From Demequina litorisediminis (GTDB taxonomy: Bacteria > Actinomycetota > Actinomycetes > Actinomycetales > Demequinaceae), in assembly GCF_030161615.1 (NCBI RefSeq), contig NZ_BSUN01000001.1, positions 1,116,001 to 1,180,000 on the forward strand: a DNA stretch of 64,000 nucleotides. The letters run 5' to 3'. The notes under the pieces were generated by a model. The model had not been told where the DNA came from. It ran no database searches and saw nothing but the letters and a program-made list of their open reading frames with translations. Below are positions 41,016 through 51,649 of the stretch, piece by piece. A program made the position numbers and the translations under genes. Numbering within the stretch: position 1 is the first letter of the stretch; the number at the start of each line of letters is the position of its first letter.

Positions 41016-41240
41016 CCTCCCGCGGCGCTTCTGCGGCGCTGCTGCCCCGCTGACATCGCGCCTCTGCGGCGCATCGCCAACCGTCACAAACCTCGCAAAC
41101 CGGCATCTACCAGGAGAGAAAGTTCTCACTTTCGGTAGCGATGCCCTTCCCAGACGCGGGTCAGGCGATCTAGCCTGGACCTCCACCCGGGGCTCGATGG
41201 CTCGACCGTCCCGGCTGACGAGGGGCGGCTGAGGGGCCGG

Positions 41241-43439
41241 ATGAGCCAGGAGGCAATCCTGGGCGACGCGTCGATGCGCCCAGGTCAGCGGCAGAGCGAC
41301 GCGTGCCACGCGCACGGCGACGCCTGCCACGAGCGCGTGCGGATTGCCGCCGCCCGCCTCGTCGCCTACGACACCCCGGAACGCACTCCCGTCCAGCGGG
41401 CCAGGATGCTTCACCGCATGGGCCTGACGGGCATCGTCTGGGACTGGCGCGAGGAGCACACGCTCGCGCTTCACGAGGAACTCGACGTGCTGGCCGCCCA
41501 CGACATCGAGGTGAGGGGCCTGTGGTGCCCCCTGCCTCTTCCCGCCACGGACGCGCACCTGGGCGAGATCGACCCGCACGTGCGCGTCCACCTCGACGAG
41601 ATGACGCGCCGGGGCCTCACCCCCGACCTGTGGACCTGCGTCGAGTTCGGCGACGAGGGCCGGCCGGAGCGGCTGGGGACCTGGGTGCATCGGGCCCGCG
41701 TCATCAGGGTCGCGGACCACCTGGAGCCGCTCACGCGGCGTGCGGCCGATGCTGGGATGAGGGTGGCGCTCACGAACCACCTGGGGTGGTTCGGTGAGCC
41801 GGAGCACCAGATCGAGGTGATCCACGAACTCGCTGGACGTGGGCTCACCAACGTGGGCCTGGCCTATCAGATGCAGCACGGCCACACCCATGTGGATCGG
41901 TTCGACGCCCTCATGGAGACGATGGCGCCGCACCTCCTGGCGCTCGCGCTGTCCGGCATCGACGCCGATGGCGTGGACACCGGGCGCAAGATCCTGCCGT
42001 GGGGAGCGGGACGCCTCGACAGGCGCCTCGCGCACGCCGTGATGCGCTCAGGTTGGCACGGACAGCCTGGCTGTGCAGGGGCACTCGGCGGACGATGCCC
42101 GCGACCGCCTGCTGGACTCGATCGAAGGCATCGAATGGATGATCGACCGATGGCAGGGCATCCGGCACGCGCGCCCCATTCCGCGCATCGCCACCCCTGC
42201 ATGGCCCCAGCCCGCGGGTGCCGCCACTCCCTACATGGGCACGGCGCCGCTCGGGAAGCATGCGAGGCGCGCGCTGGTCGCCACCGGGGAGATCGCTCCG
42301 ACGCTCACGCGCGTGCGCACCTCTCCCCCGGTCGCACCGCCCGCCCCCCTGCCGCCCCGGGACTCGTCGCCGCTGCCCCCACCGCCGTCCGAGGAGGCCG
42401 CAAACACCTCGCCGGCCACCCCCGTCCCGTCGCCTCCCGCGCCTCGCCATCCCGAGCGACGCCAGCCCGAGCGCGCGGCGGTGCTGGGAGGCGCGTTCGG
42501 GGCGCTTGCCGCGATGCGTTCCGCGCGCTCGTGGATCACGGTCGATACGCCTGTGACAGGCATGCCCCTGGCAGGCATGCCCCTGGCGGCCTCACGCATC
42601 GCCGCCGACTTCCCCCTGGCGGGGCTGCACTCCGAGCCCGCCGCCCCCGCATACGCACCCGAGACGCCATCGGCCGCGGTGGACGAGTCCGACGCCGCAC
42701 CCGCGCCGCTGCCGCTGCGCATCGCCAAGCGGGACGTCTCCGCGGACGCCCCCGACCCATACACGGGCGCCCTCCACGCGCTCCTGACACACCTCGAACG
42801 CGTCGGCTTTCGCGGCGCGCCCAGGAGCCTTTGGCTGGGATGCCGAGGGACGTCACCTCGTCGAGTGGGTCGGAGGCGTGCGGGCCGACCACCCCGATGC
42901 CCCCGCGTCCGCGCTCGACCCCGTGCGCATCGGCCGCTTCCTACGTGAACTGCACGACGCCCTCGCCTCCTTCGTGCCCCCACCGGACGCCATGTGGTTC
43001 GACGGGCTTCCCGGGCCGGGAGGGAACATCGTGATCCACCAGGACATCGCGCCCTCGAACCTGGTGGTCACCGATGACGGCAGGCTCGTGGCGATCGACT
43101 GGGACGCGGCGGCACCGGGCAGCCGCTTGTGGGATCTCGCCCACGCCGTCCACGCCTTCGCGCCCTTGCACGGCGCGGGCTTCGACGTGGTCACCTCGGC
43201 GATCAGGATGCGCGACCTCGTCGACGGCTACGGGCTCACCGCCGCCGAGCGGGAACGGCTCATCCCCCTGTTGGGGCTGCGCTCGGAGCGCATGTACGAG
43301 TACCTCGACTCGATGCGCGCCACGGGCCAGTCACCGTGGATCGAGCCTGTGGGACATGGGCGTGGGCACCGTGTGGGAGCGTGACGCGGAGTGGATCCGC
43401 GCGAACACCCTGCACTGGCGTACGGCGCTGCTCAGTTAA
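41241..43439 (+). CDS. fusion of TIM-barrel sugar isomerase-like domain and aminoglycoside-phosphotransferase-like kinase
   Basis: About 731 aa. Residues 30-310 look like an AP-endonuclease-2/xylose-isomerase TIM barrel (MGLTGIVWDWREEH, VALTNHLGWFGEPEHQIEVI, VGLAYQMQHGHTHVDRFDAL). Residues about 310-500 are a Pro/Ala-rich linker. Residues 505-731 are an APH/choline-kinase-like domain: LLTHLERVGFRGAPRSFGWD, catalytic loop VIHQDIAPSNLVV (about 596) and metal motif VAIDWDAAAPGSRLWDLAHA. Breaks at 42068, 42834 and 43350 (extra base in AGCT); removing them makes one open frame of 732 codons. Context beside sugar uptake suggests an isomerase-kinase for a sugar or polyol; substrate unknown. Confidence 0.78.
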
Positions 43440-43465
43440 GAGTCAGCGCAGGCGCCCGCAGCGCG

Positions 43466-44534
43466 TCACTGCCAGTCGGCCGCCCCCATGACCTCGGCAG
43501 CCACCTCGAGCCGGTCGCGGCCCTCGGTGGTCACCACGGCATCGTCCAGCCGAAGGTCGTCAAGGATGCCCTCGAGTTCCACGGTGCGCGCGAGGGCCAT
43601 GTCCCGCCAGTAGCCCTCGGGCTCGCGCTCGGTCAGGCGCGCCAGGCGCGTGGCCTCCGACGCGGTCACCCGTACCACCGCGACGGAGGCGAGGCCCGCA
43701 TCGGCCGCCGAGAGTGCCGCCGCGTAGCGGGCGCGATCATCGCCGTCCTCAACTACGCGAGGCAGCACCACGAACCCGTAGCCGCTCTCGCGCCACAGCG
43801 GCGCGAGGGCCGCGAGCGAGGCGAACATGAGGCGCTGGTGGTGCGGATCGGTGGGGTCGGCGGGGGTTGCCTGGCACAGGTAGTCGCCGTCGACGAACAC
43901 GGAGCGGGCGCCGCGCTCGGCCAGCAGGTCGTGCACCGCGGCCGCCGTGGTGGTCTTGCCCGCGCCCATCGTGCCGTTCAGGACCAGCACCCGCGTGGGC
44001 AGGTCCTTCGCGTAGCAGACCGATTCGGGCTCGTCGGCGTACTCGCCGTAGTTGGTCATGCGCCGGTAGCCCAGACGCTCGTAGAGCGCCATGGCCTCGG
44101 GCTGACGCAGTCCGGTCTCGAGGATGAGCCTCGTGGCACCCGCGCGCCTGCCTGCCTCCTCCGCGACCCGCATGATCACCTTCGAGTGGCCACGGCCGCG
44201 ATGCGTGGGCTCGACCCACAGGCGCTTGAGCTCGAGATCTCCCGGCCGCGTGCCCTCGTACGGTGACCAGCGGGCCACGAGCGTCGCCACGGGAACGCCG
44301 TCGTCGTCCCCCACCCAGGAGCCTACGAGCGTGGGGAAGGTGGTCTCCAGGCTCGAGTTCGGGGTCCTCGTAGCGCTCGGCGAGGTCGCGCTCCTGCGCC
44401 TTCCACAGGCGGTGAGCGGCGGCATCGTCCGGCTCCACCTCGCGGACAGTGAGGGTGGCCGATGCCGTGGCCGGGTTCTCGCCGGGGGTCGCGGGCGCCT
44501 CCGGGTTGGCGGGGACCTCGTGGGCGGCGCTCAC
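43466..44534 (-). CDS. GNAT acetyltransferase fused to a P-loop kinase-like domain
   Basis: About 355 aa. Residues 30-170 are a GNAT domain with acetyl-CoA motif VEPTHRGRGHSKVIMRVAEEAG and YERLGYRRM. Residues 180-355 form a small P-loop domain: RVLVLNGTMGAGKTTTAAAV (Walker A), FVDGDYLCQ and a C-terminal helical lid, like shikimate/gluconate-kinase or AAA_33 proteins. One break at about 44352 (GAGCTG, extra base). The GTG start overlaps the dgt stop as GTGA, so the two are co-expressed. Both substrates are unknown; small-molecule modification or resistance is possible. Confidence 0.83.
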
Positions 44535-46025
44535 AGCCCCTGCCCCGCGTCCCACAGGCGCTCGGTGCGGCCGGCGAGCATGGCGTCGAGGCCCGTCGCC
44601 TGGGCGTCCGTCAGCGCGGCGACGTAGTCGACGATGCCCCGTCCGGCCGCGCGGCGGCGCAGTTCCGTCTCGTCGACGGTCGGGAGCAGTTGAGGCTCTT
44701 CGTGAAGCACGCGCATGTAGTCCTCGGTGGCCATGTCGACCAGGTCCAGCAGGCGGCGCGGGGCTCGCCTGGCGTCGTAGGGATCGTCCAGCCAGTCCGC
44801 GAAGCCGTCGACCAAGCGCTCGATGAGGCTGGCCTGTCCGCGCTGGTAGACGGCCAGGTCGGGCCGGTCAAGGATGAAGCGCTCGTGGAGGAACTTGAGG
44901 ACAGCGACCTCGTGCCATGCGGTCGCGTCGAGCATGACGTGTCCCGAGCGGTGGGCGGGGTCGCGGTGCACCTCCACCGAGGACTGGAGGTGGCGAATCC
45001 AGTCAGTCGTGAAGGAGGCGAGGGAGCGGTCGGCGGCGAGCGAGCCGTCGAACGGCACGGTCAGCAGCCCCTCCACCACCTCGTCGGTGACCTTGGCCAC
45101 GGCCGCGTCGAACGCATCGGCATTGGCGATCCAAGGATCGCGCTCGGACAGGCGCCTCCAGAGCAGTTCGAGCGAGTGACCGGGCGAGCGGTTCGTGTCG
45201 CGCAGCGTCGCCGTGTCGAGCGTGCGCAGGTCCGCAAGGTCGCGGCGCCACTCGCGGAACTCGCCCGCGATCGTCGCCTGGTTGAGCAGACCGGCACGGT
45301 AGAAGTCGTCGAGGTCGTGAAGGGAGTACGCGATGTCGTCGGCGATGTCCATGACGGAGCATTCGAGCGTCTGCTGCCCCTGCGCGATGCGCGGGTAGGC
45401 GCTCAGCGCATCCCTGGCATCGTCCACATCCACCACGTACATCGAGAACTTGTGGCTGGCGGCGCCCCTGCGCTCGCCGCCCTCGCCGCGCAGCCAGGGG
45501 TACTTCAGCACCGCGGCGCGCACCGCACGGGTGAGGTTGAGACCCACGCCTTGGGTATCGTGCTCGTCGAGGCGAGTGAGGATGCGGAAGGTCTGGGCGT
45601 TGCCCTCGAACCCCTCGCGCAGGCGGAAGCGGTCGCGCGCGAGGCGATCCAGCGCCCGCTCGCCCAGGTGGCCAAACGGCGGATGGCCCACGTCGTGTGC
45701 GCTCGCCGCGGCCTGCACCACCACGGGATCACAGCCGCCCAGGCTCTTCGACCAGGGCGCCCACCGGCCCGCTATCGCGGTGGAGGTGCATCGCGATGGC
45801 GCGCGCCACGGCCGCGACCTTGACCGAGTGCGTGAGGCGGTTGTGCACCGCGAGGCCCGCGCCGGTCTGGGAGATCACCTGCGTGACGGCGGACAGACGT
45901 GAGAAGTAGGGCGAGAAGCGGATGCGCTCGATGTCGACGCGGTAGTCGGGGCGGGTCTCGGCGCGCTGGAACTCATCGAGGTCCTCGGGCTCACGGCGGC
46001 TCACGCGGGGATCGGCGGCGGTCAT
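44531..46025 (-). CDS. dgt: deoxyguanosinetriphosphate triphosphohydrolase family protein
   Basis: About 497 aa HD-domain dNTPase. Metal ligands: His in NRLTHSVKVAAVARA (about residue 65), HD in ASAHDVGHPPFGHLGE (about 115) and a later Asp in MDIADDIAYSLHDLDDF. These enzymes convert dGTP to deoxyguanosine and triphosphate. One break at about 45745 (GAGCTG, extra base). Start at 46025; an in-frame ATG three codons upstream is possible. Together with the GNAT-kinase it forms a two-gene unit. Confidence 0.92.
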
Positions 46026-46106
46026 GCGCTCCATCCTCGCGCATCTTCGCTACGGTGAGGTGAGCCCCAGCACTCGGAGGTGCGGGCCGGATCGGGGGAT
46101 CGGACG

Positions 46107-46358
46107 ATGCACGAGCGCGGACTCTCCACGCGTCAGTTGTGGTGGACCATGCGGCCCGAAGGATGGTGGCGCGCGGCCATCATGGCGGTCGGTTGCCTCA
46201 GCGTGGCGTGGCTCATCGTCCTCTTCGTGACGCTCGACAGCCCTCCACCATGGCTGCAGGACCTAGTCAAGCCCCTGGTGATGCTGACCGGAGCGGTCAT
46301 CGTCGCCTGGCTGGCGGCGTCATGGCGCGAGGCCAAACGCCGGACCACGTCTTCCTGA
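46107..46358 (+). CDS. small membrane protein, two helices
   Basis: An 83-aa protein with helices at about residues 22-42 (AAIMAVGCLSVAWLIVLFV) and 56-74 (LVKPLVMLTGAVIVAWLAA), short basic C-terminus. No family recognised. ATG at 46107 has GGGGGA upstream; a GTG at 46080 in the same frame is the alternative. It is divergent from dgt and convergent with the MFS gene. Confidence 0.55.
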   Translation: MHERGLSTRQLWWTMRPEGWWRAAIMAVGCLSVAWLIVLFVTLDSPPPWLQDLVKPLVMLTGAVIVAWLAASWREAKRRTTSS

Positions 46359-46390
46359 TGCCGGCCGCCACAGGCTCCCGCGTCCCCTCG

Positions 46391-47786
46391 TCAGGCCACG
46401 ACGCCGGCACGTCGCCTGCTCACGATCGCCTCGACAGCGAGCGCGAGGAACACCCCGCGGAACCCGCTGCGCCGACCCCGAGCACCAGGCCGATGCCGCG
46501 GGCCGTCGGGTGGCCGTCAGCCGCGAGGTGCGCGGACAGGATCGCCGCCGAAATCGCCGAGCCGAACGAGCCGCCCACCGTGCGCAGCACCTGATTGAAG
46601 CTCACGGCGCTGCCGAGTTCTTCGGTGGCGACCGAGCGGGCAATGAGCCCCGGCATCGCGGCGTACGTGGTGCCGATGCCCACGCCGAACACGAACATTC
46701 CGATGAGCACCTCCCACAGCGAGTCGTGGGCAATGAACAACAGCACCGTCGACAGGGTGACCACGGACGCGCCGATGGGCAGCAATGCCGCCATGGAGGT
46801 CCTGCGCGCGATGACGTGGACCAGGCGGTTGGCGCCGAAGCGCCCGCCGAGAGCGGGGCCATCACGAAGCCCGCCCAGAACACCGGGAGCGACAGCCCAT
46901 AGCCGGTCTCGCTCGGCGCCTGTGCCACGAGGCTCACCACCGATAGCCCCAGGTACATCGCCGTTCCGAGGCCGATGGCCGTGGCATTGGCGAGCAGGAC
47001 GTCGCCGCTGCGCAGCACGCGCAGATTGATGAGCGGGTGGGCCTGACGCAACTCGATCACCACCCAGATGGCGAGCACCACGACGGCCGCCCCCAGCAGC
47101 ACGAGGGTGCGCGCTGACGCCCAGCCCCACGAAGGCCCCTCACTGACCCCGAGCAGCAGGGCGCCGAGGCCCGTCGCGAGCAGCGCCGCACCCTGGGTGT
47201 CGAAGCGGTGGCGGGCGGCCTGGGCATCGGGCCCCTGTGGCACTGCCCTCGCGACCACGAGCATTGCGCTGACCACAAAGAGAGCCGCAAACCAGAAGGC
47301 GAGGCGGTAGGACAGGTCGCCTGCAATGATGCCGGTGAGCGGATAGCCGATGCCGATGCCTGTCGCGACCGTCACGGACAGGCTCGAGATGCCACGGCCC
47401 ACGCGGTCGGCGGGGAGGTAGCGGCGGGCCAGGGCGATCGTGATGGGCACGATGCCGTAGGTGAGGCCCTGCAGCGCGCGGCCCACCAGGAACACCGAGA
47501 ACGTGGTCGCGAGCGCCGCGATGACGGAGCCGATGAGGATGATGGCGAGCGACCCGACAAGCAGGCGCTTCTTGTGCGGGCCGTCGCTGAGGCGTCCCAT
47601 CACGGGAGTCGCAACGGCACCGACCAGGAGGTTCACGGTCAGCATCCACTGCGCGGTACTGACGGAGACATCGAACTCGCGCGAGACGGTCGGCACCAGC
47701 AGCATGCCGAGCGAACTCACGATCGCGGTCGAGAGCGCGGCGTAGACGAGGACCGGGAGCAGTCGGGGCTCGCGGGCGTGGGTCAT
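46391..47786 (-). CDS. MFS drug transporter, 14-helix (EmrB/QacA) type
   Basis: About 465 aa with 14 predicted helices. VPTVSREFDVSVSTAQWMLTVN and GRLSDGPHKKRLL (motif A) near residue 60, and GRALQGLTYGIVPITIALAR (motif C-like), are typical of DHA2 multidrug exporters. Two breaks: a CCC run at about 46843 (one short) and CCCC at 46451-46454 (one short); the latter restores the last helix VFLALAVEAIVSRRR and a stop at 46391. Start ATG 47786 has GAAGGGA upstream. Divergent from a TetR gene across a shared operator. Confidence 0.9.
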
Positions 47787-47840
47787 CCAGGGGATCCCTT
47801 CGGGGACGGACACGGGCTCCTTGTCACTGTACCTCTGTTT

Positions 47841-47855
47841 TGTCAGTCAATGACA
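47841..47855. promoter_or_regulatory. TetR-type operator between MFS and TetR genes
   Basis: TGTCA-GTCAA-TGACA is a dyad with perfect 5-bp arms, extended by flanking TTT/AAA, midway between the divergent starts at 47786 and 47884. A repressor bound here would block both promoters. Confidence 0.78.
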
Positions 47856-47883
47856 TAAACGTCGGTCACGCTAGGCTGGACGC

Positions 47884-48543
47884 ATGAGCGAGCAGGCCGA
47901 GACCTTCCGCGAGCGCAAGCGGCGCATGGTGCAGGCGGACCTGGTGGCCGTCGCCAAGGAGCCTCTTTGTGAGCGACGGCTACGAGGCGACCACCGTCGA
48001 ACAGATCGCCGCGGGCGTCGGCATGTCGGAGCGGACCTTCTTCCGCTACTTCCCGTCCAAGGAGGCGCTGGTCCTGGGACGCTACGAGGACCTTGCCGCG
48101 TCACTGAGCGCGGCACTGGCGGCGCGCCCCGCGGACGAGGCGGCGTGGGTCTCGCTGCGTCGCACCTTCGACGACCTCGTCACCGAGTCCGATGCCGAGG
48201 CCGAGGCGGGCCGCACGCGCGGCATGCGCGCCGTCGTCGAGTCCACCGACGCCCTGCGCGCCGGCTACCTGGCCCGCATGGAGCGCGTGCGCGAGTCCGT
48301 CGCCGAGGTGCTGGCGGAGCGCCTGGCATCGCCCGCCACCGCATCGGCCGATGCCCCTGGCCTTCATCCCGCGACCGCACCCGCCGTGGTGGGCGCCGCA
48401 TTCTCCTGCCTGTCCGTGGCCTACTCCGCCGTCACCCGTGACGGCGGTTCCTCGCGGCCGCGCTCGACGCGGCGATGGGCGCGGTGGCGAGTGCCGCATC
48501 GGCCGGAATCACGGACGGCGCGCGCACGTTGCCTCACTCGTGA
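47884..48543 (+). CDS. TetR-family regulator
   Basis: About 219 aa. HTH domain: RMVQADLVAVAKELFVSDGYEATTVEQIAAGVGMSERTFFRYFPSKEALVL, the classic TetR N-terminus; ligand domain C-terminal. Breaks: 47963 (GAGCTC, extra C) and about 48452 (CC run one short), restoring the end ITDGARTLPHS. It overlaps the flavin oxidoreductase gene (GTGA) and faces the MFS exporter, so it likely senses a drug-like compound and controls both. Confidence 0.91.
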
Positions 48544-49609
48544 TCAACGTCGGCTTCCTCGCCTTCGGCTGGTTCTCCGCTGCACCCGGCTCGCGGGTGC
48601 GCACCGCATCGGACCTCATGCAGGACACCATCGCACTCGCCGAGGCGGCCGAGGATGCAGGCATGGACGGCGCGTGGATTCGCATCCACCACTTCGAGCA
48701 GAACACCTCCTCGCCGTTCCCGTTGCTCGCCGCCATGGGCGCGCGGACCCAGCGCGTCGAGCCTCGGGACAGGCGTCATCAACATGCGCTACGAGAACCC
48801 GCTGTACATGGCGGAGGCCGCCGCGACCGCGGACCTCATCGCTGGCGGGCGGCTTCAGGCTGGGCGTCTCGCGCGGCTCACCCGAGCCTGCGGCCGATGG
48901 CCCCGGCGAGTTCGGGTACCCGCTGCCGGTCGGGATGAGTCCCGCCGACGACGCCGCGGAGCGCATCGCGCGGTTCCGGCGCGCCATCTCGGGCGAGGGT
49001 CTGGCGCTGCCGGGACCGCGCGCACACGTGCGGGCGGGCGAGCGTCTGCCGATTCAGCCCCACTCCCCGGCCTCGCGGACCGCATCTGGTACGGCGCAGG
49101 CGGCGAGGAGTCCGCGCGGCGGGTGGGAACGCTCGGCATGAACCTCATGTCCTCAACGCTCGTCGAGGGAGGCTCGGGCGAGCCGCTCGGCGTGATCCAG
49201 TCACGCCAGATCGACGCGTACCGGGAGGCATGGGCCGAGGCCGGGCATCCCGGAACCCCGCGCGTGTCCATCTCGCGTTCCATCATGCCGATCATCGACG
49301 ACACCACCGCCGCCTACTTCGGCACCACCATGGAGCGCGACCGCATGGGCGCCAACCGCGACCAGGTGGGCCAGATCGACAACTTCGTCGCGACCTTCGG
49401 CAAGACCTACGTGGGCGACCTCGACAAGATCGAGGCCGAGCCTACGCAAGGACGAGGCTGTCCAGTCGGCCGACACGGTCCTCGTGACGATCCCCAATCA
49501 ACTGGGAGCCGACTTCAACCGCACCACGTTCGACGCCTTCACCGAACTGCGGTCGCGCCTGGCCGGGGCTCATACGGGACCCGCGCCGGCATCGGCCATC
49601 CGTCACTAG
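48540..49609 (+). CDS. LLM-class flavin-dependent oxidoreductase
   Basis: About 355 aa, luciferase-like monooxygenase. INVGFLAFGWFSAAPGSRV start, AEDAGMDGAWIRIHHFEQNTSSPFPLLAAM, LGTGVINMRYENPLYMAEAAATADLIAGGRLQLGVSRGSPEP, ADRIWYGAGGEESARRVGTLGMNLMSS. Breaks: 48762, 48858, 49441 (extra base in AGCT) and about 49053 (GG one short). GTG start overlaps the TetR stop. With the TetR/MFS pair it may modify a compound the exporter removes. Written motifs are fragments of one continuous chain. Confidence 0.89.
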
Positions 49610-49619
49610 GGCCGGGCCT

Positions 49620-49642
49620 CGAGCGATAGCGGCTACCGCTCG
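49620..49642. terminator. bidirectional hairpin between convergent genes
   Basis: CGAGCGATAGC (49620-49630) pairs with GCTACCGCTCG (49632-49642), ten of eleven positions, spanning the gap and the last codons of the leftward reductase gene. Confidence 0.5.
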
Positions 49643-50196
49643 ACGCGGTAGCGCAGTAGCACAGTTCCGCCGTCGAAGGCCCGATGCTCGACGAGGGTCA
49701 GGCGCTCGTGCCTGCCGTCGTGGGCAAAGTACGGAACGCCCCCACCCGCGACGGCCGGGTTGACGAGCACCTGGTACTCGTCGATGAGGTCGAGCGCCGC
49801 GATCTGGTGAGCGAGGTCCGCGCCGCCGATGGCGAGGTCACCGTCGCCTGGCAGGCTCTTGAGACGTGCGATCTCGGTCGCGAGGTCCTCGGTGGCGAGC
49901 GTGGCGGCGCCCGTGACCTCGGTCAGCGTGCGGGAGAACACGAGTTTGGGCAGGGCGTTCCAGAGATCGGCCCACTCGCGCTCGGCGGCGTCGAAGCTCG
50001 CGGCGTTGGCGGGATCCTCCCAGTACGTCATGGTCTCGTACAGGCGTCTGCCCATGAGGTGTACGGCGATGCTTCCCAGGCTCCTCGATGTGGAAGCGGA
50101 ACTGATCGGGGCTCGGCTCCGACCAGTCGAAGCGCCATCGGCGTCGACGATGTACCCATCCGCCGACATGCCCATCTGATAGGTGACCCGATGCAT
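49633..50196 (-). CDS. dihydrofolate-reductase-like (RibD C-terminal) protein 1
   Basis: About 187 aa, NADPH-reductase fold of the RibD-C family. VTYQMGMSADGYIVDADGAFDW (start of fold), LMGRRLYETMTYWED (about residue 50), and GDGDLAIGGADLAHQIAALDLIDEY (about 125) are the usual landmarks. Breaks: about 50131 (GGCGCCTTC read as GGCGCTTC) and 50082 (GAGCTG, extra base). Related in fold but not closely to the reductase at 50319, with which it is divergent. Substrate unknown. Confidence 0.86.
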   Translation of the reverse strand: MHRVTYQMGMSADGYIVDADGASTGRSRAPISSASTSRSLGSIAVHLMGRRLYETMTYWEDPANAASFDAAEREWADLWNALPKLVFSRTLTEVTGAATLATEDLATEIARLKSLPGDGDLAIGGADLAHQIAALDLIDEYQVLVNPAVAGGGVPYFAHDGRHERLTLVEHRAFDGGTVLLRYRVER

Positions 50197-50318
50197 CGGT
50201 CCCGTCCCTTCATCGCGGCGCGGCGCGCTGGCGAGTAAGCGCCACCACTGCCGAGCGTATGTCGGATGCCGGTGGCATGCTGAGCGAAGACCTGCGCCAC
50301 CGCTACGGAAGGAGCACC

Positions 50319-50975
50319 ATGTCTCGCGTCCGCGTGGACCTCAACATCTCGCTCGACGGCTTCGCCACCACCACCGATCAGACTCCGGAGAACCCCTTCG
50401 GAGACGACTGGGGGCGGCTGACCGGCGACTACGTGGCGACGCGCACCTTTCGCGAGCGGGTCCTGGGGATGTCCGATGGCTCCGGCACCACCGGCGTGGA
50501 TGACACCTACGCGGCGGGCTACTTCGAGGACGTGCGGGCGGAGATCATGGGGGCCGCGATGTTCGGCCTGCACCTGCACGGCGACGACCCCGACTGGCGC
50601 GGCTGGTGGGGCGAGGAGCCTCCGTTCCGCTGCCCCGTATTCGTCCTGACGCACTCCGAGCGCGAGCCCATCGCGTTCGCCAATGGCACGCGGTTCGAGT
50701 TCGTGTCGATGGCGCCGCGCGAGGCGCTCAAGGCCGCGCGGGCGGTGGCCACGGGAGGCGACGTGCGCATCGGCGGCGGGCCCACCACGGTGCGCGACTT
50801 CCTGCGCGAAGGGCTCGTCGACTCGCTTCATGTGGCCGTGGTGCCCATCCTGCTGGGGCGCGGCGTGCGACTGTGGGACGACCTGCGCGGGCTCGAGGCG
50901 GGCTACCGGGTGACGGCTGAGGCCGCTGAAAGTGGCGTCACGCACCTCACGTTCGAGCGCGAGGATGGCAGGTAG
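50319..50975 (+). CDS. dihydrofolate-reductase-like (RibD C-terminal) protein 2
   Basis: A 218-aa RibD-C/DHFR-like protein. VRVDLNISLDGFATTTDQTPENPFGDDWGRL at the start, MGAAMFGLHLHGDDPDW (the usual GRxT region here altered), DVRIGGGPTTVRDFLREGLVDSLHVAVVPILLGRGVRLWDDL near the end. ATG 50319 has a GGAAGGAG site. Frame intact. Overlaps the next gene by 11 bases. Physiological substrate unknown. Confidence 0.86.
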   Translation: MSRVRVDLNISLDGFATTTDQTPENPFGDDWGRLTGDYVATRTFRERVLGMSDGSGTTGVDDTYAAGYFEDVRAEIMGAAMFGLHLHGDDPDWRGWWGEEPPFRCPVFVLTHSEREPIAFANGTRFEFVSMAPREALKAARAVATGGDVRIGGGPTTVRDFLREGLVDSLHVAVVPILLGRGVRLWDDLRGLEAGYRVTAEAAESGVTHLTFEREDGR

Positions 50976-51639
50976 CGGCGGCGTGACCTCCGTCATCGCG
51001 TTCGCCGACGCCACACTCGCGGCTCGCGCCGCACTCGGCGACGTGTTCCGTCGCGCCTCGGAGGACTCACCTGCGGGCGCGCTGTGGGGGGATGCGGCCT
51101 CGGAGGCGGCGGTGTACCTAGACCCTTATGTGGAGCACGAGCCCGAATCGCTCCTGCTCGCCCTGGTCGACGACCGCGTGGTCGGCTACCTCGCCGGTTC
51201 CCTGGGCCCGGCATCTTTTCCTTCGGAGAGCGCGCTCATCGACGCGGCGATCCGCGAGCATCGGCTCATGCGGCGCCGAGACACGCGACGGTTCTTTATC
51301 CGCGCGCTTCGCGACTCCGCGGCTGCCGCGGTGCGCCGTCGTCCCACGGCGCGCGCCCTGGAGGACCCTCGCTGGCCGGCACACCTCCACATCGACCTCG
51401 TGCCGGAGGCCCGCGGGAGGGGCGTCGGGGATGCCCTCATGCGGGCGTGGGCGGCACGGCTCGAAGAAGCCGGAGTGGGCTGCTACCTACAGACGCAGGT
51501 GGAGAACGCCCGCGCCCGCCGGTTCTTTGCACGTCACGGCTACGTCGAGTTCGGACCCCCGGCCCTCATCCCAGGGCTCAGAGTGGATGGCGCAGTGTCG
51601 TGGCAGGTGACGATGGTGAACCCGGCACCCCGGGCGTGA
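50965..51639 (+). CDS. GNAT-family acetyltransferase
   Basis: About 224 aa. The acetyl-CoA-binding motif is LVPEARGRGVGDALMRAWAA (about residue 147-166), followed by QVENARARRFFARHGYVEFG. The N-terminal region is longer than a minimal GNAT, with an Arg-rich segment near 100-125. ATG 50965 lies within the end of the upstream reductase gene; GTG 50983 is another candidate. Frame intact; substrate unknown. Confidence 0.8.
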   Translation: MAGSGGVTSVIAFADATLAARAALGDVFRRASEDSPAGALWGDAASEAAVYLDPYVEHEPESLLLALVDDRVVGYLAGSLGPASFPSESALIDAAIREHRLMRRRDTRRFFIRALRDSAAAAVRRRPTARALEDPRWPAHLHIDLVPEARGRGVGDALMRAWAARLEEAGVGCYLQTQVENARARRFFARHGYVEFGPPALIPGLRVDGAVSWQVTMVNPAPRA

Positions 51640-51649
51640 CGGTCGGACT

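Noticed and set aside
41016..41240. Short gene in the gap before the TIM-barrel fusion
   Set aside because: The open frame here is only the out-of-frame tail of the ATPase gene; no start, ribosome site or conserved segment is visible.
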